A stretch of 64,000 bases of DNA from Duganella sp. 1411 (GTDB taxonomy: Bacteria; Pseudomonadota; Gammaproteobacteria; Burkholderiales; Burkholderiaceae_D), in NCBI RefSeq assembly GCF_017833525.1, contig NZ_JAFICD010000005.1:124001-188000 (forward strand). Reading direction: 5' to 3'. The notes below the pieces were generated by a model that made no database searches, had not been told where the DNA came from, and saw nothing but the letters and a program-made list of their open reading frames with translations. Of the stretch, positions 1 to 8,815 are shown piece after piece (position 1 is the stretch's first letter; each line of letters begins with the position of its first letter). Both the position numbers and the translations under genes were made by a program.

Positions 1-229
1 GGTTGATGATGATGGCGTCCACGCGCTCGGTGCGGGCGGCGTGGATGCGGTCGATCAGCGCCCCCTCATGGTTGCTCTGAAAACAAGACAGGGTGGCGCC
101 GGCCGCCGTGGCCTGGGCCTGGGCCGCCTGTTCGACGTCGGCCAAGGTGCTGGCGCCGTAGACTTCCGGCTCCCGGGTGCCCAGTAAATTGAGGTTGGGG
201 CCGTTGAGCAATAGAAGGTTTTTTGCCAT
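1..229 (-). CDS. aroQ: 3-dehydroquinate dehydratase, type II (partial, N-terminal part)
   Basis: Only the first 76 codons lie in the window; the gene runs off the left edge. Type II dehydroquinase removes water from 3-dehydroquinate in the cytoplasmic shikimate pathway. The translation from ATG at 229 carries the family signature NGPNLNLLGTREPEVYG at residues 9-25, with the expected catalytic Arg19 and Tyr24, and the QSNHEG segment at 51-56. It follows the tlpA-like gene on the same strand with about 95 bp between them. In betaproteobacteria aroQ is usually followed by accB-accC, so those genes are expected just outside the window (inference). The assignment is firm because the signature is very specific. 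Confidence 0.95.
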   Translation of the reverse strand, partial: MAKNLLLLNGPNLNLLGTREPEVYGASTLADVEQAAQAQATAAGATLSCFQSNHEGALIDRIHAARTERVDAIIIN

Positions 230-324
230 GGTTCTAGACCGTTTTCCGCGAAAGTTCCGCATTTTGCCGCCAACTGCCGGCATTGGCAAGAGAAAAAAAC
301 TCGCGTGCCGTGTGAGGCCGTCCG

Positions 325-870
325 TTAAAGCGTGGCCAGGTCCTTGCGCAGCTCGTCGAACTTCAGGCGTCCCAGATAGGTCTTTTTAACCTGGCCGTCG
401 GCGCCGATGAGCACGGTGTAGGGCAGGCCGCCGCCGGTATTGCCGAACTGACGCGACAGGTCGGTGCCGCTCATGCCGGCCACCAGCACCGGATAGGTGA
501 TTTTGTATTTGTCGCTAAAAGCGGCGATATTCGACGGCGAATCGATGCCGATTCCGATAACTTGCAGCTTCTTACCTGCTTCTCCGGCGGCCAGCTCGGA
601 CAGCTCCGGCATCTCCTGCACGCACGGCGCGCACCACGGGGCCCAGAAATTGACCAGCATCGCCTTGCCTTTATATTGGGCCAGCACGGTCGGCGCGCCC
701 TTGGCATCCGGCAGCGTTTGCGCGTACAAGGCGCCGACCGGACCGGTCACGCCGGCCGGCGCGGTGGTGGTGACCGGCGCGGCGTTTTGTTTGTTGAACC
801 CGACCCAGGCGCCGGACGCGGCGAACAGGACAGCGACGCCGGCATAGGCGGCAAGATGTTTTTTATTCAT
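325..870 (-). CDS. TlpA/ResA-family membrane-anchored thioredoxin-like protein
   Basis: The 181-residue protein has an N-terminal hydrophobic segment (about residues 6-24), a Pro/Thr/Ala-rich linker and a thioredoxin-like domain with active site WCAPC (Cys80, Cys83). A downstream GGGLPYT segment supplies the cis-proline loop. Such proteins act on the periplasmic face of the membrane as thiol-disulfide reductants, for example in cytochrome c maturation, or as general disulfide reductases. The start overlaps the end of the upstream unknown gene by 8 bp, so the two are probably cotranscribed. The exact partner cannot be told from sequence. Confidence 0.9.
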   Translation of the reverse strand: MNKKHLAAYAGVAVLFAASGAWVGFNKQNAAPVTTTAPAGVTGPVGALYAQTLPDAKGAPTVLAQYKGKAMLVNFWAPWCAPCVQEMPELSELAAGEAGKKLQVIGIGIDSPSNIAAFSDKYKITYPVLVAGMSGTDLSRQFGNTGGGLPYTVLIGADGQVKKTYLGRLKFDELRKDLATL

Positions 871-1510
871 GATCAGGCTTGTCGTTGGTGTTGTCGTGAG
901 TACTGTTAACTAGTAGGGCGCGCACGGCGGCGATGTCGGCGCGCACCGGCTTGCCGTCGCCGCGGGCTTTGACGGCGCCGCGCAAATCGTCGAGCTCATA
1001 CAAGGCGGCGTGCACGCCTTCCTTGTGCCACATGAAGCTGACCGTCTCGACCGGGTCGTAGCGGGGGCCCTTGAAATGCGGCGTCTCGGAGATGTCGATT
1101 TGCAAATTGCGGTTCAGCAGGAAGATCTCCACCTCCTTGGCGCTGTCGGCGAACAGCTGCAGATGGATGTCGTCGTGCGGGCCGGCCGTGCCGTTCAGCA
1201 CGGCGCCGGTCAGGAACGGGTGGAACGCGGCCAGGCCTTCCATGATGTCGACCGCCAGCGTGCGCAGCCGGAACAGCCGGGCCGGCTGGCTGTCCGCGTG
1301 GAACAGCGATTGATAGATGCGCACTTCCGCTTCGATCTGGGCGTTGTCCGGCAGCAGGTTCAGCGGCGGCTGGGTGTCGCCCAGGATTTGCCTGGCGGCC
1401 TTGCGCTTGGCGGTGTTGTAGTCGGCGCCGTCCTGGGCGATCAGGCGCGCGGCCGCCGCGGCGATCTCGGCGCGCAGCAGCAGGACTTCTTCGATTACAT
1501 TCGGCGTCAT
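863..1510 (-). CDS. conserved protein of unknown function, weakly nucleotidyltransferase-like
   Basis: The 215-residue soluble protein has no signal peptide or membrane segment. The N-terminal third is helical and Ala/Arg-rich. The segment around residues 100-135 (TGAVLNGTAGPHDDIHLQLF, followed by acidic and hydrophobic strands) resembles the strand-turn-strand core of nucleotidyltransferase-fold proteins, but I do not see a convincing G-S-x-D-x-D triad. I therefore give no function. It is divergent from mpl and overlaps the tlpA-like gene by 8 bp. ATG at 1510 is the first in-frame start. The reading frame is clearly genuine because the translation is balanced in composition while the competing frames are Arg/Pro-rich. 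Confidence 0.75.
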   Translation of the reverse strand: MTPNVIEEVLLLRAEIAAAAARLIAQDGADYNTAKRKAARQILGDTQPPLNLLPDNAQIEAEVRIYQSLFHADSQPARLFRLRTLAVDIMEGLAAFHPFLTGAVLNGTAGPHDDIHLQLFADSAKEVEIFLLNRNLQIDISETPHFKGPRYDPVETVSFMWHKEGVHAALYELDDLRGAVKARGDGKPVRADIAAVRALLVNSTHDNTNDKPDHE

Positions 1511-1598
1511 GGACCAGATAATACTCTGAACCGGGAAATCGGCGGCGGCTCAGGTAAAATCGCGTATTCACTTGCGCGGATCGATCCTGTTACACACT

Positions 1599-2978
1599 AT
1601 GCATATTCATATTCTCGGTATTTGCGGCACCTTCATGGGCGGCTTGGCGGTCCTGGCGAAAGAGGCGGGCCACCGCGTGACCGGCTGCGACGCCAACGTT
1701 TATCCGCCGATGAGCACCCAGCTGGAAGCCCAGGGCATAGAACTGATACAGGGTTTCGGCCCGGAGCAGACCGCGCTCAACCCCGACCTGTACGTGATCG
1801 GCAACGTGGTCTCGCGCGGCAATCCGCTGATCGAGGAGATACTTAACCGTGGCCTGCCGTACGTGTCCGGCCCGCAGTGGATGGGCGAACATATATTAAG
1901 GGGCCGCTGGGTGCTGGCCGTGGCCGGCACGCACGGCAAGACCACCACCTCGGCCATGCTGACCTGGATACTGGAAGACGCCGGCTACGCGCCCGGCTTC
2001 CTGATCGGCGGCGTGCCGCTGAACTTCGGCGTGTCGGCCCGCATGCAAGGTCGCAGTGACAACAACCTGGATTCGATCTTCTTCGTCATCGAGGCCGACG
2101 AGTACGACACCGCCTTCTTCGACAAGCGCAGCAAGTTCGTCCACTACCACGCCAAGACCGCGATCCTCAACAACCTGGAATACGATCACGCCGATATCTT
2201 CCCCGACCTGGGCGCCATCGAGACGCAATTCCATCATCTGGTGCGCACGGTGCCTGGCATCGGGCGCGTCATTTATAACGGCGACGAAGCCTCGCTGCAG
2301 CGCGTGCTCAAGCGCGGCTGCTGGAGCGAGAAGGAAAGCTTCGGCCACACCGAAGGCGCCGATTGGACGATGAAAGAATACGATGACGGCAGTTTCGACG
2401 TCATTTTCGGCGGTGAGCCGGCCGGCAAGGTCGAGTGGAGCCTGACCGGCAAGCACAACCGCGCCAACGCGCTGGCCGCGATCGCCGCCGCCCGCCACGT
2501 CGGCGTGCCGGTGGCGCAGGCGGCCAAGTCGCTGGCGACGTTCGAAAACGTCAAGCGCCGCATGGAGGTGCGCGGCACCGTCAATGGCATCACCGTGTTC
2601 GACGACTTCGCCCACCATCCGACCGCGATCGCCACCACCGTCGGGGGCCTGCGCCAGAAGATCGGCAAGGCCACCCGCATCCTGGCCGTGCTCGAGCCGC
2701 GCTCGAACACGATGAAACTGGGCGCGATGAAGGACGCCTTGCCGGGCAGCCTGAGCGACGCCGACCTGGTGTTCGGCTTCGGCAGTGAAAAGTCGCTGGG
2801 CTGGAGCCTGGGCGATGCGCTGGCGCCGCTGGGCGGCATCGCCAGCGCCTACGAGGACATCGACGCGCTGGTGGCAGCCATCGTCAAGGCGGCCCGTCCG
2901 GGCGACCAGATCATTGTGATGAGCAACGGCGGCTTCGGCGGCGTGCACGACAAAATCCTGGAAGCGCTGGCGCGATGA
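1599..2978 (+). CDS. mpl: UDP-N-acetylmuramate:L-alanyl-gamma-D-glutamyl-meso-diaminopimelate ligase
   Basis: This Mur-ligase-family enzyme recycles the murein tripeptide by attaching it to UDP-MurNAc in the cytoplasm. The 460-residue protein opens with MHIHILGICGTFMGGLA, the Mpl-type Rossmann start, and has the ATP-binding loop GTHGKTT at residues 110-116. The central domain has the EADEYDTAF segment, and the C-terminal Mur ligase domain carries DDFAHHPTA and LEPRSNTM. I chose ATG 1599 rather than the upstream in-frame start at 1572 because family members begin exactly at this motif. The stop overlaps the next gene by 4 bp (ATGA), indicating translational coupling. Confidence 0.96.
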   Translation: MHIHILGICGTFMGGLAVLAKEAGHRVTGCDANVYPPMSTQLEAQGIELIQGFGPEQTALNPDLYVIGNVVSRGNPLIEEILNRGLPYVSGPQWMGEHILRGRWVLAVAGTHGKTTTSAMLTWILEDAGYAPGFLIGGVPLNFGVSARMQGRSDNNLDSIFFVIEADEYDTAFFDKRSKFVHYHAKTAILNNLEYDHADIFPDLGAIETQFHHLVRTVPGIGRVIYNGDEASLQRVLKRGCWSEKESFGHTEGADWTMKEYDDGSFDVIFGGEPAGKVEWSLTGKHNRANALAAIAAARHVGVPVAQAAKSLATFENVKRRMEVRGTVNGITVFDDFAHHPTAIATTVGGLRQKIGKATRILAVLEPRSNTMKLGAMKDALPGSLSDADLVFGFGSEKSLGWSLGDALAPLGGIASAYEDIDALVAAIVKAARPGDQIIVMSNGGFGGVHDKILEALAR

Positions 2979-3553
2979 TTCTTTATCTGCACGGATTCCG
3001 CTCGTCGCCGCAGTCGATGAAGGCGCGCGTGATCAGCGAGCGCATGGCCGCGCTGGGATTGTCGGACCAGCTGGTGTGCCCGCAGCTGCCGGCGTCGCCG
3101 AAGCTGGCGATGGAATTGGCGCTCTCTTTAATAGAGGGCGTGCCGGCGGAACAGTTGAGCATCGTCGGTTCGTCGCTGGGCGGCTACTACGCCACCTGGC
3201 TGGCCGAGCGCGCCGGCTGCCGCGCCGTGCTGCTCAATCCGGCCATCGTGCCGCTGCAAGACCTGGACAAGCATGTCGGCGTGACAACGCAATTCCATTC
3301 CGACGAGCCGTTCGAGTTCAAGCGTGAATATATCGACGAGCTGCGCGCGCTGGCGGTCGACCCGATCACCCGCCCCGGGCGCTACTTCCTGATCGCCGCC
3401 ACCGGCGACGAAGTGCTGGACTATCGCGACATGGTCAAGCATTATGCGGGCGCGCGCCAGCACGTGATCGACGGCAGCGACCATGGCATTTCCGAATTCC
3501 CCGACTATCTGGACGCGGTGCTGGCGTTTTGCGGCATCGGGGCCGCCCGTTGA
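2975..3553 (+). CDS. YqiA-like alpha/beta-hydrolase (esterase)
   Basis: The 192-residue cytoplasmic protein belongs to the short YqiA/UPF0227 type of alpha/beta-hydrolase. It begins MILYLHGFRSSPQS, carrying the oxyanion-hole HGF. The nucleophile elbow is GSSLG with Ser67, an Asp lies in the TGDEVLDY region, and the catalytic His170 is in the SDHGISEF segment. The family hydrolyses short-chain esters in vitro; the natural substrate is not known to me. It overlaps mpl by 4 bp and ubiC by 4 bp, so the three form one operon. Confidence 0.9.
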   Translation: MILYLHGFRSSPQSMKARVISERMAALGLSDQLVCPQLPASPKLAMELALSLIEGVPAEQLSIVGSSLGGYYATWLAERAGCRAVLLNPAIVPLQDLDKHVGVTTQFHSDEPFEFKREYIDELRALAVDPITRPGRYFLIAATGDEVLDYRDMVKHYAGARQHVIDGSDHGISEFPDYLDAVLAFCGIGAAR

Positions 3554-4176
3554 GGGCGCAGCCCGTGTCCACCCGTGGCGCGTCGCTGCGGCAGACCCAG
3601 TGGCAACCGCATGTGCTGGCGCTGAACGCGCCGCCGCCGTTGCGCCCGTGGCTGACGGCCGGCGGTTCGCTGACCGCCCGGCTGAAGGCGCACAGCCAGA
3701 CTTTCCGCGTGCAGTGCCTGCATCAGCGCGTCGCCCGCTGTTTGTCGGACGAGGCCGCCGCGATCGGCCTGCGCCGGCCCGGCCGCGTGTGGGAGAGGGA
3801 AGTGTTGCTGCGGTGTGATAATACGCCGGTGGTGTTCGCGCACACGGTGGTGCCGATGTCGGCCACGGCTGCCGATTGGCCTTTATTTAGCGCGCTGGGC
3901 GAGCGCTCGCTGGGGACGACCTTGTTTGGCGACCCGCGCGTGCGGCGCGGCGTGTTGGAATTTGCAAGATTGCGCCAGGAGCATCCGCTGGCGCGGCGCG
4001 CGGCGGCGGCCCTGGGGCTGGAGGATGAAGATCAACTTCGCGAGGCGCGTCCGCAAGAGCGCATATTATATGCACGGCGCTGTTTATATCGGCGCCGTCA
4101 GGGTACTCTGCTGGTCACGGAAGTGTTTCTGCCTTCCGTGCTGGACCTGAAACAACAGCGCAGTCATAACGAATAA
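3550..4176 (+). CDS. ubiC: chorismate--pyruvate lyase
   Basis: UbiC converts chorismate to 4-hydroxybenzoate and pyruvate, the first committed step of ubiquinone synthesis. The C-terminal half shows the family pattern: W-E-R-E-V-L-L, then PLFSALGERSLGTTLF, then FARLR and a final RRCLYRRRQGTLLVTEVFLP strand with the conserved acidic residue near the end. The best start is TTG at 3550, which overlaps the yqiA stop (TTGA) and gives 208 residues. GTG at 3565 and the upstream ATG at 3529 are alternatives. No ubiA follows; an RNase gene comes next. Confidence 0.85.
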   Translation: MRAQPVSTRGASLRQTQWQPHVLALNAPPPLRPWLTAGGSLTARLKAHSQTFRVQCLHQRVARCLSDEAAAIGLRRPGRVWEREVLLRCDNTPVVFAHTVVPMSATAADWPLFSALGERSLGTTLFGDPRVRRGVLEFARLRQEHPLARRAAAALGLEDEDQLREARPQERILYARRCLYRRRQGTLLVTEVFLPSVLDLKQQRSHNE

Positions 4177-4196
4177 ACAACGAACAGAAGCGAGCA

Positions 4197-6221
4197 ATGA
4201 ATCTATTTTTCGAAGAATCCGGCGATTTCAAGGTCGGTACCATGATGTCGCAAGCGGGCGAGGCCTACCAGGTGGAGATGGCCAGCGGCAAGCGCACCAA
4301 GGTCAAGATCAAGGACGTGCTGCTGCAGTACGAGAAGCCGTCGCCGACGGATTTGATGGAACAGGCCAAGGCGGTCGCCGCCGAGATCGACCTCGACTTC
4401 CTGTGGGAAGTGGCGGGCGAGGAGGAATTCGGCTTCGCCGAGCTGGGCGCCGAGTACTTCGGCCACGCGCCGCTGCCGGCCGAGGCCGCCGGCCTGATCC
4501 TGAGCCTGCACTCGGCGCCGATCTATTTCTACAAGAAGGGCCGGGGCCGCTACAAGGCCGCGCCGGAGCAATCGTTGCGCGCCGCCCAGGCCGGTATCGA
4601 GAAAAAGAAACAGCAGGCGCTGGTCCAGGCGCAGTACGTCGAGGAACTGAAGGCCAACAAGTTGCCGGAGTCGATGAAGAACATCGTCATGCAACTGTTG
4701 TTCAAGCCGGACAAGAACTCGATCGAATACAAGGCGATGGAAGCGGCTTGCAATGAATTGCACACCAATCCGCAGCGTTTGATGCTGGCGGCCGGCGGCG
4801 TGGCGTCGCCCAAGGCGCTGCACATGGCCAAGTTCCTGTTCGAGAGCTTCCCGCGCGGCGCCGGTTTCCCGGACGTGCCGGTGCCGGTGGCGCCGACCAA
4901 TCTGCCGCTGGCCGACGTCAAGGCGTTCTCGATCGACGACGTCACCACCACCGAGATCGACGACGCCTTCTCGGTCACCAAGCTGGCCGACGGCAACGTC
5001 AAGATCGGTATCCACATCGCCGCGCCGGGCCTGGGCATCAAGCCGGACGACGCGGTCGACAAGATGGCGCGCGCGCGCATGTCCACCGTCTACATGCCTG
5101 GCGACAAGATCACCATGCTGCCGGATGCCATCGTCGACGCCTTCACCTTGGCCGAGGGCAAGACCTGCCCGGCGCTGTCGCTGTACGCGACCCTGAACCC
5201 GGCCGACTGGTCGGTGATCGCCACCGAGACGCGCGCCGAGATGGTGCCGATCGAAAGCAATCTGCGCCACAACGACCTGGACGATCTGGTCAACGAGGAA
5301 ACCCTGGCCAGCGGCGAGGGCGACTACGCCCACAAGGAAGAGCTGGGCCTGATCTGGCAATGGGCGCAGGTGCTGGAGGCGGCGCGCATGGTCAAGCGCG
5401 AAGGTTTCGGCTTGAAGCCCGAGCAGAATAACCGCGTCGATTTCAACTTCTATGTCGAGAACGATGTCGTCACCGTCAGCCGCCGCAAGCGTGGCGCGCC
5501 GCTGGACAAGATCGTCGCCGAGCTGATGATCTTCGCCAACAGCACCTGGGGCAAGCTGATGCACGACCACGGCGTGCCGGGCATTTACCGCAGCCAGGGC
5601 CAGGGCGTCGGCGGCTGGGCCGCCAAGATGCAGGTGCGCATGGTCACGCACGCCGCGCCGCACCAGGGGCTGGGCGTGGACCAGTACGCGTGGAGCACGT
5701 CGCCGCTGCGCCGCTATACCGATCTGGTCAATCAATGGCAGATCCTGGCGTGCGCCGAGCACGGCGTGACGGCGCCGCTGGTGGCGCCGTTCAAGCCCAA
5801 GGATGCCGAGCTGTTCGCCATCGTGTCGCAGTTCGACGCGGCGTACGCGGCGTATGGCGACCATCAATCGAACATGGAGCGCTACTGGTGCCTGCGCTGG
5901 CTGGGGCAGGAAAACGCCCGCCAGGTCGAGGCGGTGGTGCTCAAGGACGAGGTGCTGCGGCTGGTCGACATTCCGCTGATCATCCGTCTGCCGGGCATGC
6001 CGTCGGTGGCGCGCGGCGCGCAGGTCAAGATCGACATCCTGCGGTGGGACGAGGTCGACCTGTCGATCGAAGCGCGCATCCTGGAGATTCCGACCACCGA
6101 GGCGGTGGCCGCCGATGCCGAGCTCGATTACGAGGACGAAATCGTCGATGCGCCGGAAGAGGCGGTAGAAGCGCCGGAGGTGGCTGTGGAAGTAGCCGCT
6201 GAAGCACCAGCGCCGGAATAA
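4197..6221 (+). CDS. RNase II/RNB-family exoribonuclease
   Basis: The 674-residue protein has a central RNB catalytic domain (about residues 235-550). The acidic cluster lies in TTEIDDAFSV (Asp255, Asp256), followed by the IHIAAPG strand and the SPLRRYTDLVNQW motif (residues 502-514), whose arginines bind the phosphate. The N-terminal 200 residues replace the cold-shock domains of classical RNase II/R and include a Lys-rich helical stretch near 130-150. A short OB-like segment follows the catalytic domain. The C-terminus is an acidic Ala/Glu/Pro/Val tail (about 640-674). Family members degrade RNA 3-prime to 5-prime in the cytoplasm. The start ATG 4197 lies 20 bp after ubiC. Confidence 0.9.
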   Translation: MNLFFEESGDFKVGTMMSQAGEAYQVEMASGKRTKVKIKDVLLQYEKPSPTDLMEQAKAVAAEIDLDFLWEVAGEEEFGFAELGAEYFGHAPLPAEAAGLILSLHSAPIYFYKKGRGRYKAAPEQSLRAAQAGIEKKKQQALVQAQYVEELKANKLPESMKNIVMQLLFKPDKNSIEYKAMEAACNELHTNPQRLMLAAGGVASPKALHMAKFLFESFPRGAGFPDVPVPVAPTNLPLADVKAFSIDDVTTTEIDDAFSVTKLADGNVKIGIHIAAPGLGIKPDDAVDKMARARMSTVYMPGDKITMLPDAIVDAFTLAEGKTCPALSLYATLNPADWSVIATETRAEMVPIESNLRHNDLDDLVNEETLASGEGDYAHKEELGLIWQWAQVLEAARMVKREGFGLKPEQNNRVDFNFYVENDVVTVSRRKRGAPLDKIVAELMIFANSTWGKLMHDHGVPGIYRSQGQGVGGWAAKMQVRMVTHAAPHQGLGVDQYAWSTSPLRRYTDLVNQWQILACAEHGVTAPLVAPFKPKDAELFAIVSQFDAAYAAYGDHQSNMERYWCLRWLGQENARQVEAVVLKDEVLRLVDIPLIIRLPGMPSVARGAQVKIDILRWDEVDLSIEARILEIPTTEAVAADAELDYEDEIVDAPEEAVEAPEVAVEVAAEAPAPE

Positions 6222-6256
6222 CAAGCGATGGCCCGAAACATCTGAAACATCTAAAC

Positions 6257-6290
6257 CACGTAGGGCGGATTAGCGCAGCGTAATCCGCCA
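6257..6290 (+). repeat. dispersed palindromic repeat, copy A
   Basis: This copy reads CACGTAGG then GGCGGATTA, an 8-bp loop, and TAATCCGCC, forming a perfect 9-bp hairpin. It lies 35 bp after the RNase gene. The same sequence recurs at eight or more other intergenic sites in the window. Confidence 0.9.
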
Positions 6291-6328
6291 TGCGTGCGTC
6301 ACCAGCGACGCATGCAGGGCCGATCCCG

Positions 6329-6359
6329 AAAACCCGCCGGTAGCCGCCGGGTTTTCTTT
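6329..6359 (+). terminator. probable Rho-independent terminator after the RNase gene
   Basis: Arms AAAACCCG (6329-6336) and CGGGTTTT (6348-6355) pair perfectly over 8 bp with an 11-nt loop, followed by CTTTA. The 3-prime T-rich arm forms part of the U tract. It lies between the RNase gene and the tonB-like operon. Confidence 0.6.
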
Positions 6360-6399
6360 AAAGTAAAATCACCCCACCCATTTTGAACCCCGGCCCCGC

Positions 6400-7287
6400 G
6401 TGAAGTCTTTCCAAGAAAATCGCTTCCTGTACATCGCCATCGGCGTCTCGCTGATCGCGCACGCCGCCATGCTGATGGTGCACTTCGTCGCGCCCACGCC
6501 GGCGCCGGTCAAGCCGACCGACCCCGGCCTGGAAGTCATCCTCGTCAACGCCAAGCACAGCAAGGCGCCGCTGAAGGCCGACGCGCTGGCCCAGGCCAAC
6601 CTCGACGGCGGCGGCAATGTCGACCAGGGCCGCTCCAAGTCGCCGCTGCCGGACATGCGCAAGACGGAAGACGGCGAGAGCATCAAAGCCTCCAAGCGCC
6701 GCATCGCCGAGCTCGAGGAGCGCCAGCGCAATCTGCTCACGCGCGTGGCCAAGCCGACCCCGTTCGCCGCGCCGCCGGTGACCGAGAAGACCGCGCCCGA
6801 TCCGCTGCCGAGCGGTGCCGACCTGCTCGATTCGAGCAAGGCGATCGCCCGCCGCGCCGCCGAGATCAGCGAAACCATCGAAGACCAGAACAAGCGTCCG
6901 AAGAAAACCTTCATCACGCCGAGCACGCGCGGCGTTGGCTACGCGATGTACTATAAAACGCTGCAGAAGCGGATCGAAGACATCGGTACGCTGAACTTCC
7001 CCCAGAAAAACGGCCGCAAGCTGTACGGCCAGCTGGTGCTGTCGATCCCCGTCTTCCAGGACGGCACGATTTACGAGAAGGAAGGCGGCATCAAGGTCGA
7101 CCGCAGTTCCGGCAACGCCGCGCTGGACGACGCCGCCATCAACATCGTGCGGCGCGCGGCGCCGTTCGGCAAATTCCCGCCGAACATGCTGTCTGCCGAC
7201 AAGGACGATCTGTGGGTGATCGTCACGACGTTTAAATTTACCCGCGAAGACAAATTACAAGCCGACATGAGCGGCGGAGGACAATGA
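6400..7287 (+). CDS. TonB-like energy-transducer family protein
   Basis: The 295-residue protein starts at GTG 6400. It has a single N-terminal membrane anchor (about residues 8-28), a long charged periplasmic linker with a coiled-coil-like Arg/Glu stretch near 85-110, and a TonB C-terminal-type domain (about 185-290). That domain contains the repeated strand pattern ending in LWVIVTTFKFT. Unlike canonical TonB it lacks a Pro-Lys-rich spacer and no exbB/exbD is adjacent. It could be a TonB paralogue or a protein that only shares the C-terminal fold. It overlaps aroE by 4 bp. Confidence 0.8.
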   Translation: MKSFQENRFLYIAIGVSLIAHAAMLMVHFVAPTPAPVKPTDPGLEVILVNAKHSKAPLKADALAQANLDGGGNVDQGRSKSPLPDMRKTEDGESIKASKRRIAELEERQRNLLTRVAKPTPFAAPPVTEKTAPDPLPSGADLLDSSKAIARRAAEISETIEDQNKRPKKTFITPSTRGVGYAMYYKTLQKRIEDIGTLNFPQKNGRKLYGQLVLSIPVFQDGTIYEKEGGIKVDRSSGNAALDDAAINIVRRAAPFGKFPPNMLSADKDDLWVIVTTFKFTREDKLQADMSGGGQ

Positions 7288-8108
7288 CGATGGATCGCTA
7301 CTGCGTGTTCGGCAACCCGATTGCCCATAGTAAATCGCCCGAGATCCACGCCGCCTACGCGGCGCAGACCGGCCAGGAGTTGCGCTACGAAAAACGGCTG
7401 GCGCCGCTGGACGGTTTCGCGGCGGCCGTGCACGCGTTCATCGCCGAGGGCGGCCTTGGGGCCAACGTCACCGTGCCGTTCAAGCTGGAGGCGGTCAAGG
7501 TCGCCAACGCGCTGACGATACGCGCGCAGGCGGCCGGCGCCGTCAACACCTTGCATTTCACGGAAGACGGCATCATCGGCGATAACACCGACGGCGCCGG
7601 CCTGGTGGCCGACATCGTCGGCAATGCCGGCGTGGCGATCACCGGCAAGCGCGTGCTGCTGCTGGGCGCGGGCGGGGCGGCGCGCGGCGTCGTGCTGCCG
7701 ATCCTGGAGCATCGTCCGGCGCAACTGGTCATCGCCAACCGCACCGTGGCCACGGCCGTGGCGCTGGCCGAACAGTTCGCCGCGCTGGGCGGCGAGGGCG
7801 TGGTGTCCGGCTGCGGTTTCGCCGATATCGAAGGCGGCTTCGACATCGTCATCAACGCGACGTCGGCCAGCCTGGGCGCCGAGGTGCCGCCGGTGTCGCC
7901 TTCGGTGTTCGCGCCGGGCGCGCTGGCTTTGGACATGATGTACTCGAAGTCCCCCACCGTATTTTTGCAGTTCGCGGCCCAACACGGCGCACGGCTGCGC
8001 GATGGCCTCGGCATGCTGGTGGAGCAGGCGGCCGAGGCGTTCAGCGTCTGGCGCGGCGTGCGTCCGGTCACCGGCGAGGTGTTGCAGCAGTTGCGTGACC
8101 AGCTATGA
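7284..8108 (+). CDS. aroE: shikimate dehydrogenase (NADP+)
   Basis: AroE reduces 3-dehydroshikimate to shikimate in the cytoplasm. The 274-residue protein shows the substrate motif GNPIAHSKSP (residues 10-19), NVTVPFK with catalytic Lys67, DNTDGAG, and the NADP-binding loop GAGGAAR (128-134). The NRT motif that selects NADPH over NADH follows. ATG 7284 overlaps the TGA of the tonB-like gene, and the stop overlaps mtgA by 4 bp, so translation is coupled across three genes. Confidence 0.96.
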   Translation: MTMDRYCVFGNPIAHSKSPEIHAAYAAQTGQELRYEKRLAPLDGFAAAVHAFIAEGGLGANVTVPFKLEAVKVANALTIRAQAAGAVNTLHFTEDGIIGDNTDGAGLVADIVGNAGVAITGKRVLLLGAGGAARGVVLPILEHRPAQLVIANRTVATAVALAEQFAALGGEGVVSGCGFADIEGGFDIVINATSASLGAEVPPVSPSVFAPGALALDMMYSKSPTVFLQFAAQHGARLRDGLGMLVEQAAEAFSVWRGVRPVTGEVLQQLRDQL

Positions 8109-8815
8109 GCGCCGCCAAGGGAGGGCGCAAGTGGGCCTGGGTGAAGTGGATCTTCATTCTGCCGGTGCTGTTGTTCGCGGCCGTGCAGCTGTATTTCTTC
8201 CTGCAGATCTGGTGGTGGGTCGACCATAATCCGTCGCGCACCAGCTTCATGCGCCAGCAGGAGGCGGCCTTGCGCGAGAAAAATCCCAAGGCCGAGATCC
8301 AGCAGATCTGGGTGCCGTACGAGCGCATCTCGAAGAACCTCAAACGCGCCATCATCGCGTCCGAAGACGCCAATTTCTCCGAACATGAGGGCGTGGACTG
8401 GGAGGCGCTGCAAAAAGCCTACGAGAAGAACAACAAGAAGCACAAGGTGGTGTCGGGCGGCTCGACCATCACGCAGCAGTTGGCCAAGAATTTGTTCCTG
8501 TCCGGTTCGCGCAGCTATCTGCGCAAGGGGCAGGAGCTGATCATCACGTACATGCTGGAGACGCTGATGGACAAGGAACGCATCTTCGAGATCTACCTGA
8601 ACGTGGTGGAGTTCGGCACCGGCACCTTCGGCGCGGAGGCGGCGGCGCGGCATTATTACGGCGTGAGCGCGGCCAACCTGGGCGCGGCGCAGGCGGCCAA
8701 ACTGGCCGTGATGCTGCCCAATCCGCGCTTCTTCGACAAGCATCGCGATTCGGGCTATCTGGCGCGGCGCACCGGCGTCATCCTGCGCCGCATGGGCTCG
8801 GCGGAGCTGCCATGA
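8105..8815 (+). CDS. mtgA: monofunctional biosynthetic peptidoglycan transglycosylase
   Basis: The 236-residue protein has one N-terminal membrane helix (about residues 13-34) and a GT51 glycosyltransferase domain facing the periplasm. The catalytic segment IIASEDANFSEHEGVDW carries Glu87, and the GGSTITQQLAKNLFL motif follows. No transpeptidase domain is present and the length fits MtgA. It polymerises lipid II into glycan strands. It overlaps aroE and the next small gene by 4 bp each. Confidence 0.95.
   Translation: MSAAKGGRKWAWVKWIFILPVLLFAAVQLYFFLQIWWWVDHNPSRTSFMRQQEAALREKNPKAEIQQIWVPYERISKNLKRAIIASEDANFSEHEGVDWEALQKAYEKNNKKHKVVSGGSTITQQLAKNLFLSGSRSYLRKGQELIITYMLETLMDKERIFEIYLNVVEFGTGTFGAEAAARHYYGVSAANLGAAQAAKLAVMLPNPRFFDKHRDSGYLARRTGVILRRMGSAELP

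Noticed and set aside
4203..6224. 673-residue open frame antisense to the RNase gene
   Set aside because: It is a high-GC shadow frame: the translation is dominated by Arg, His, Asp and Gly with no recognisable domain, while the plus strand encodes a complete RNB protein.
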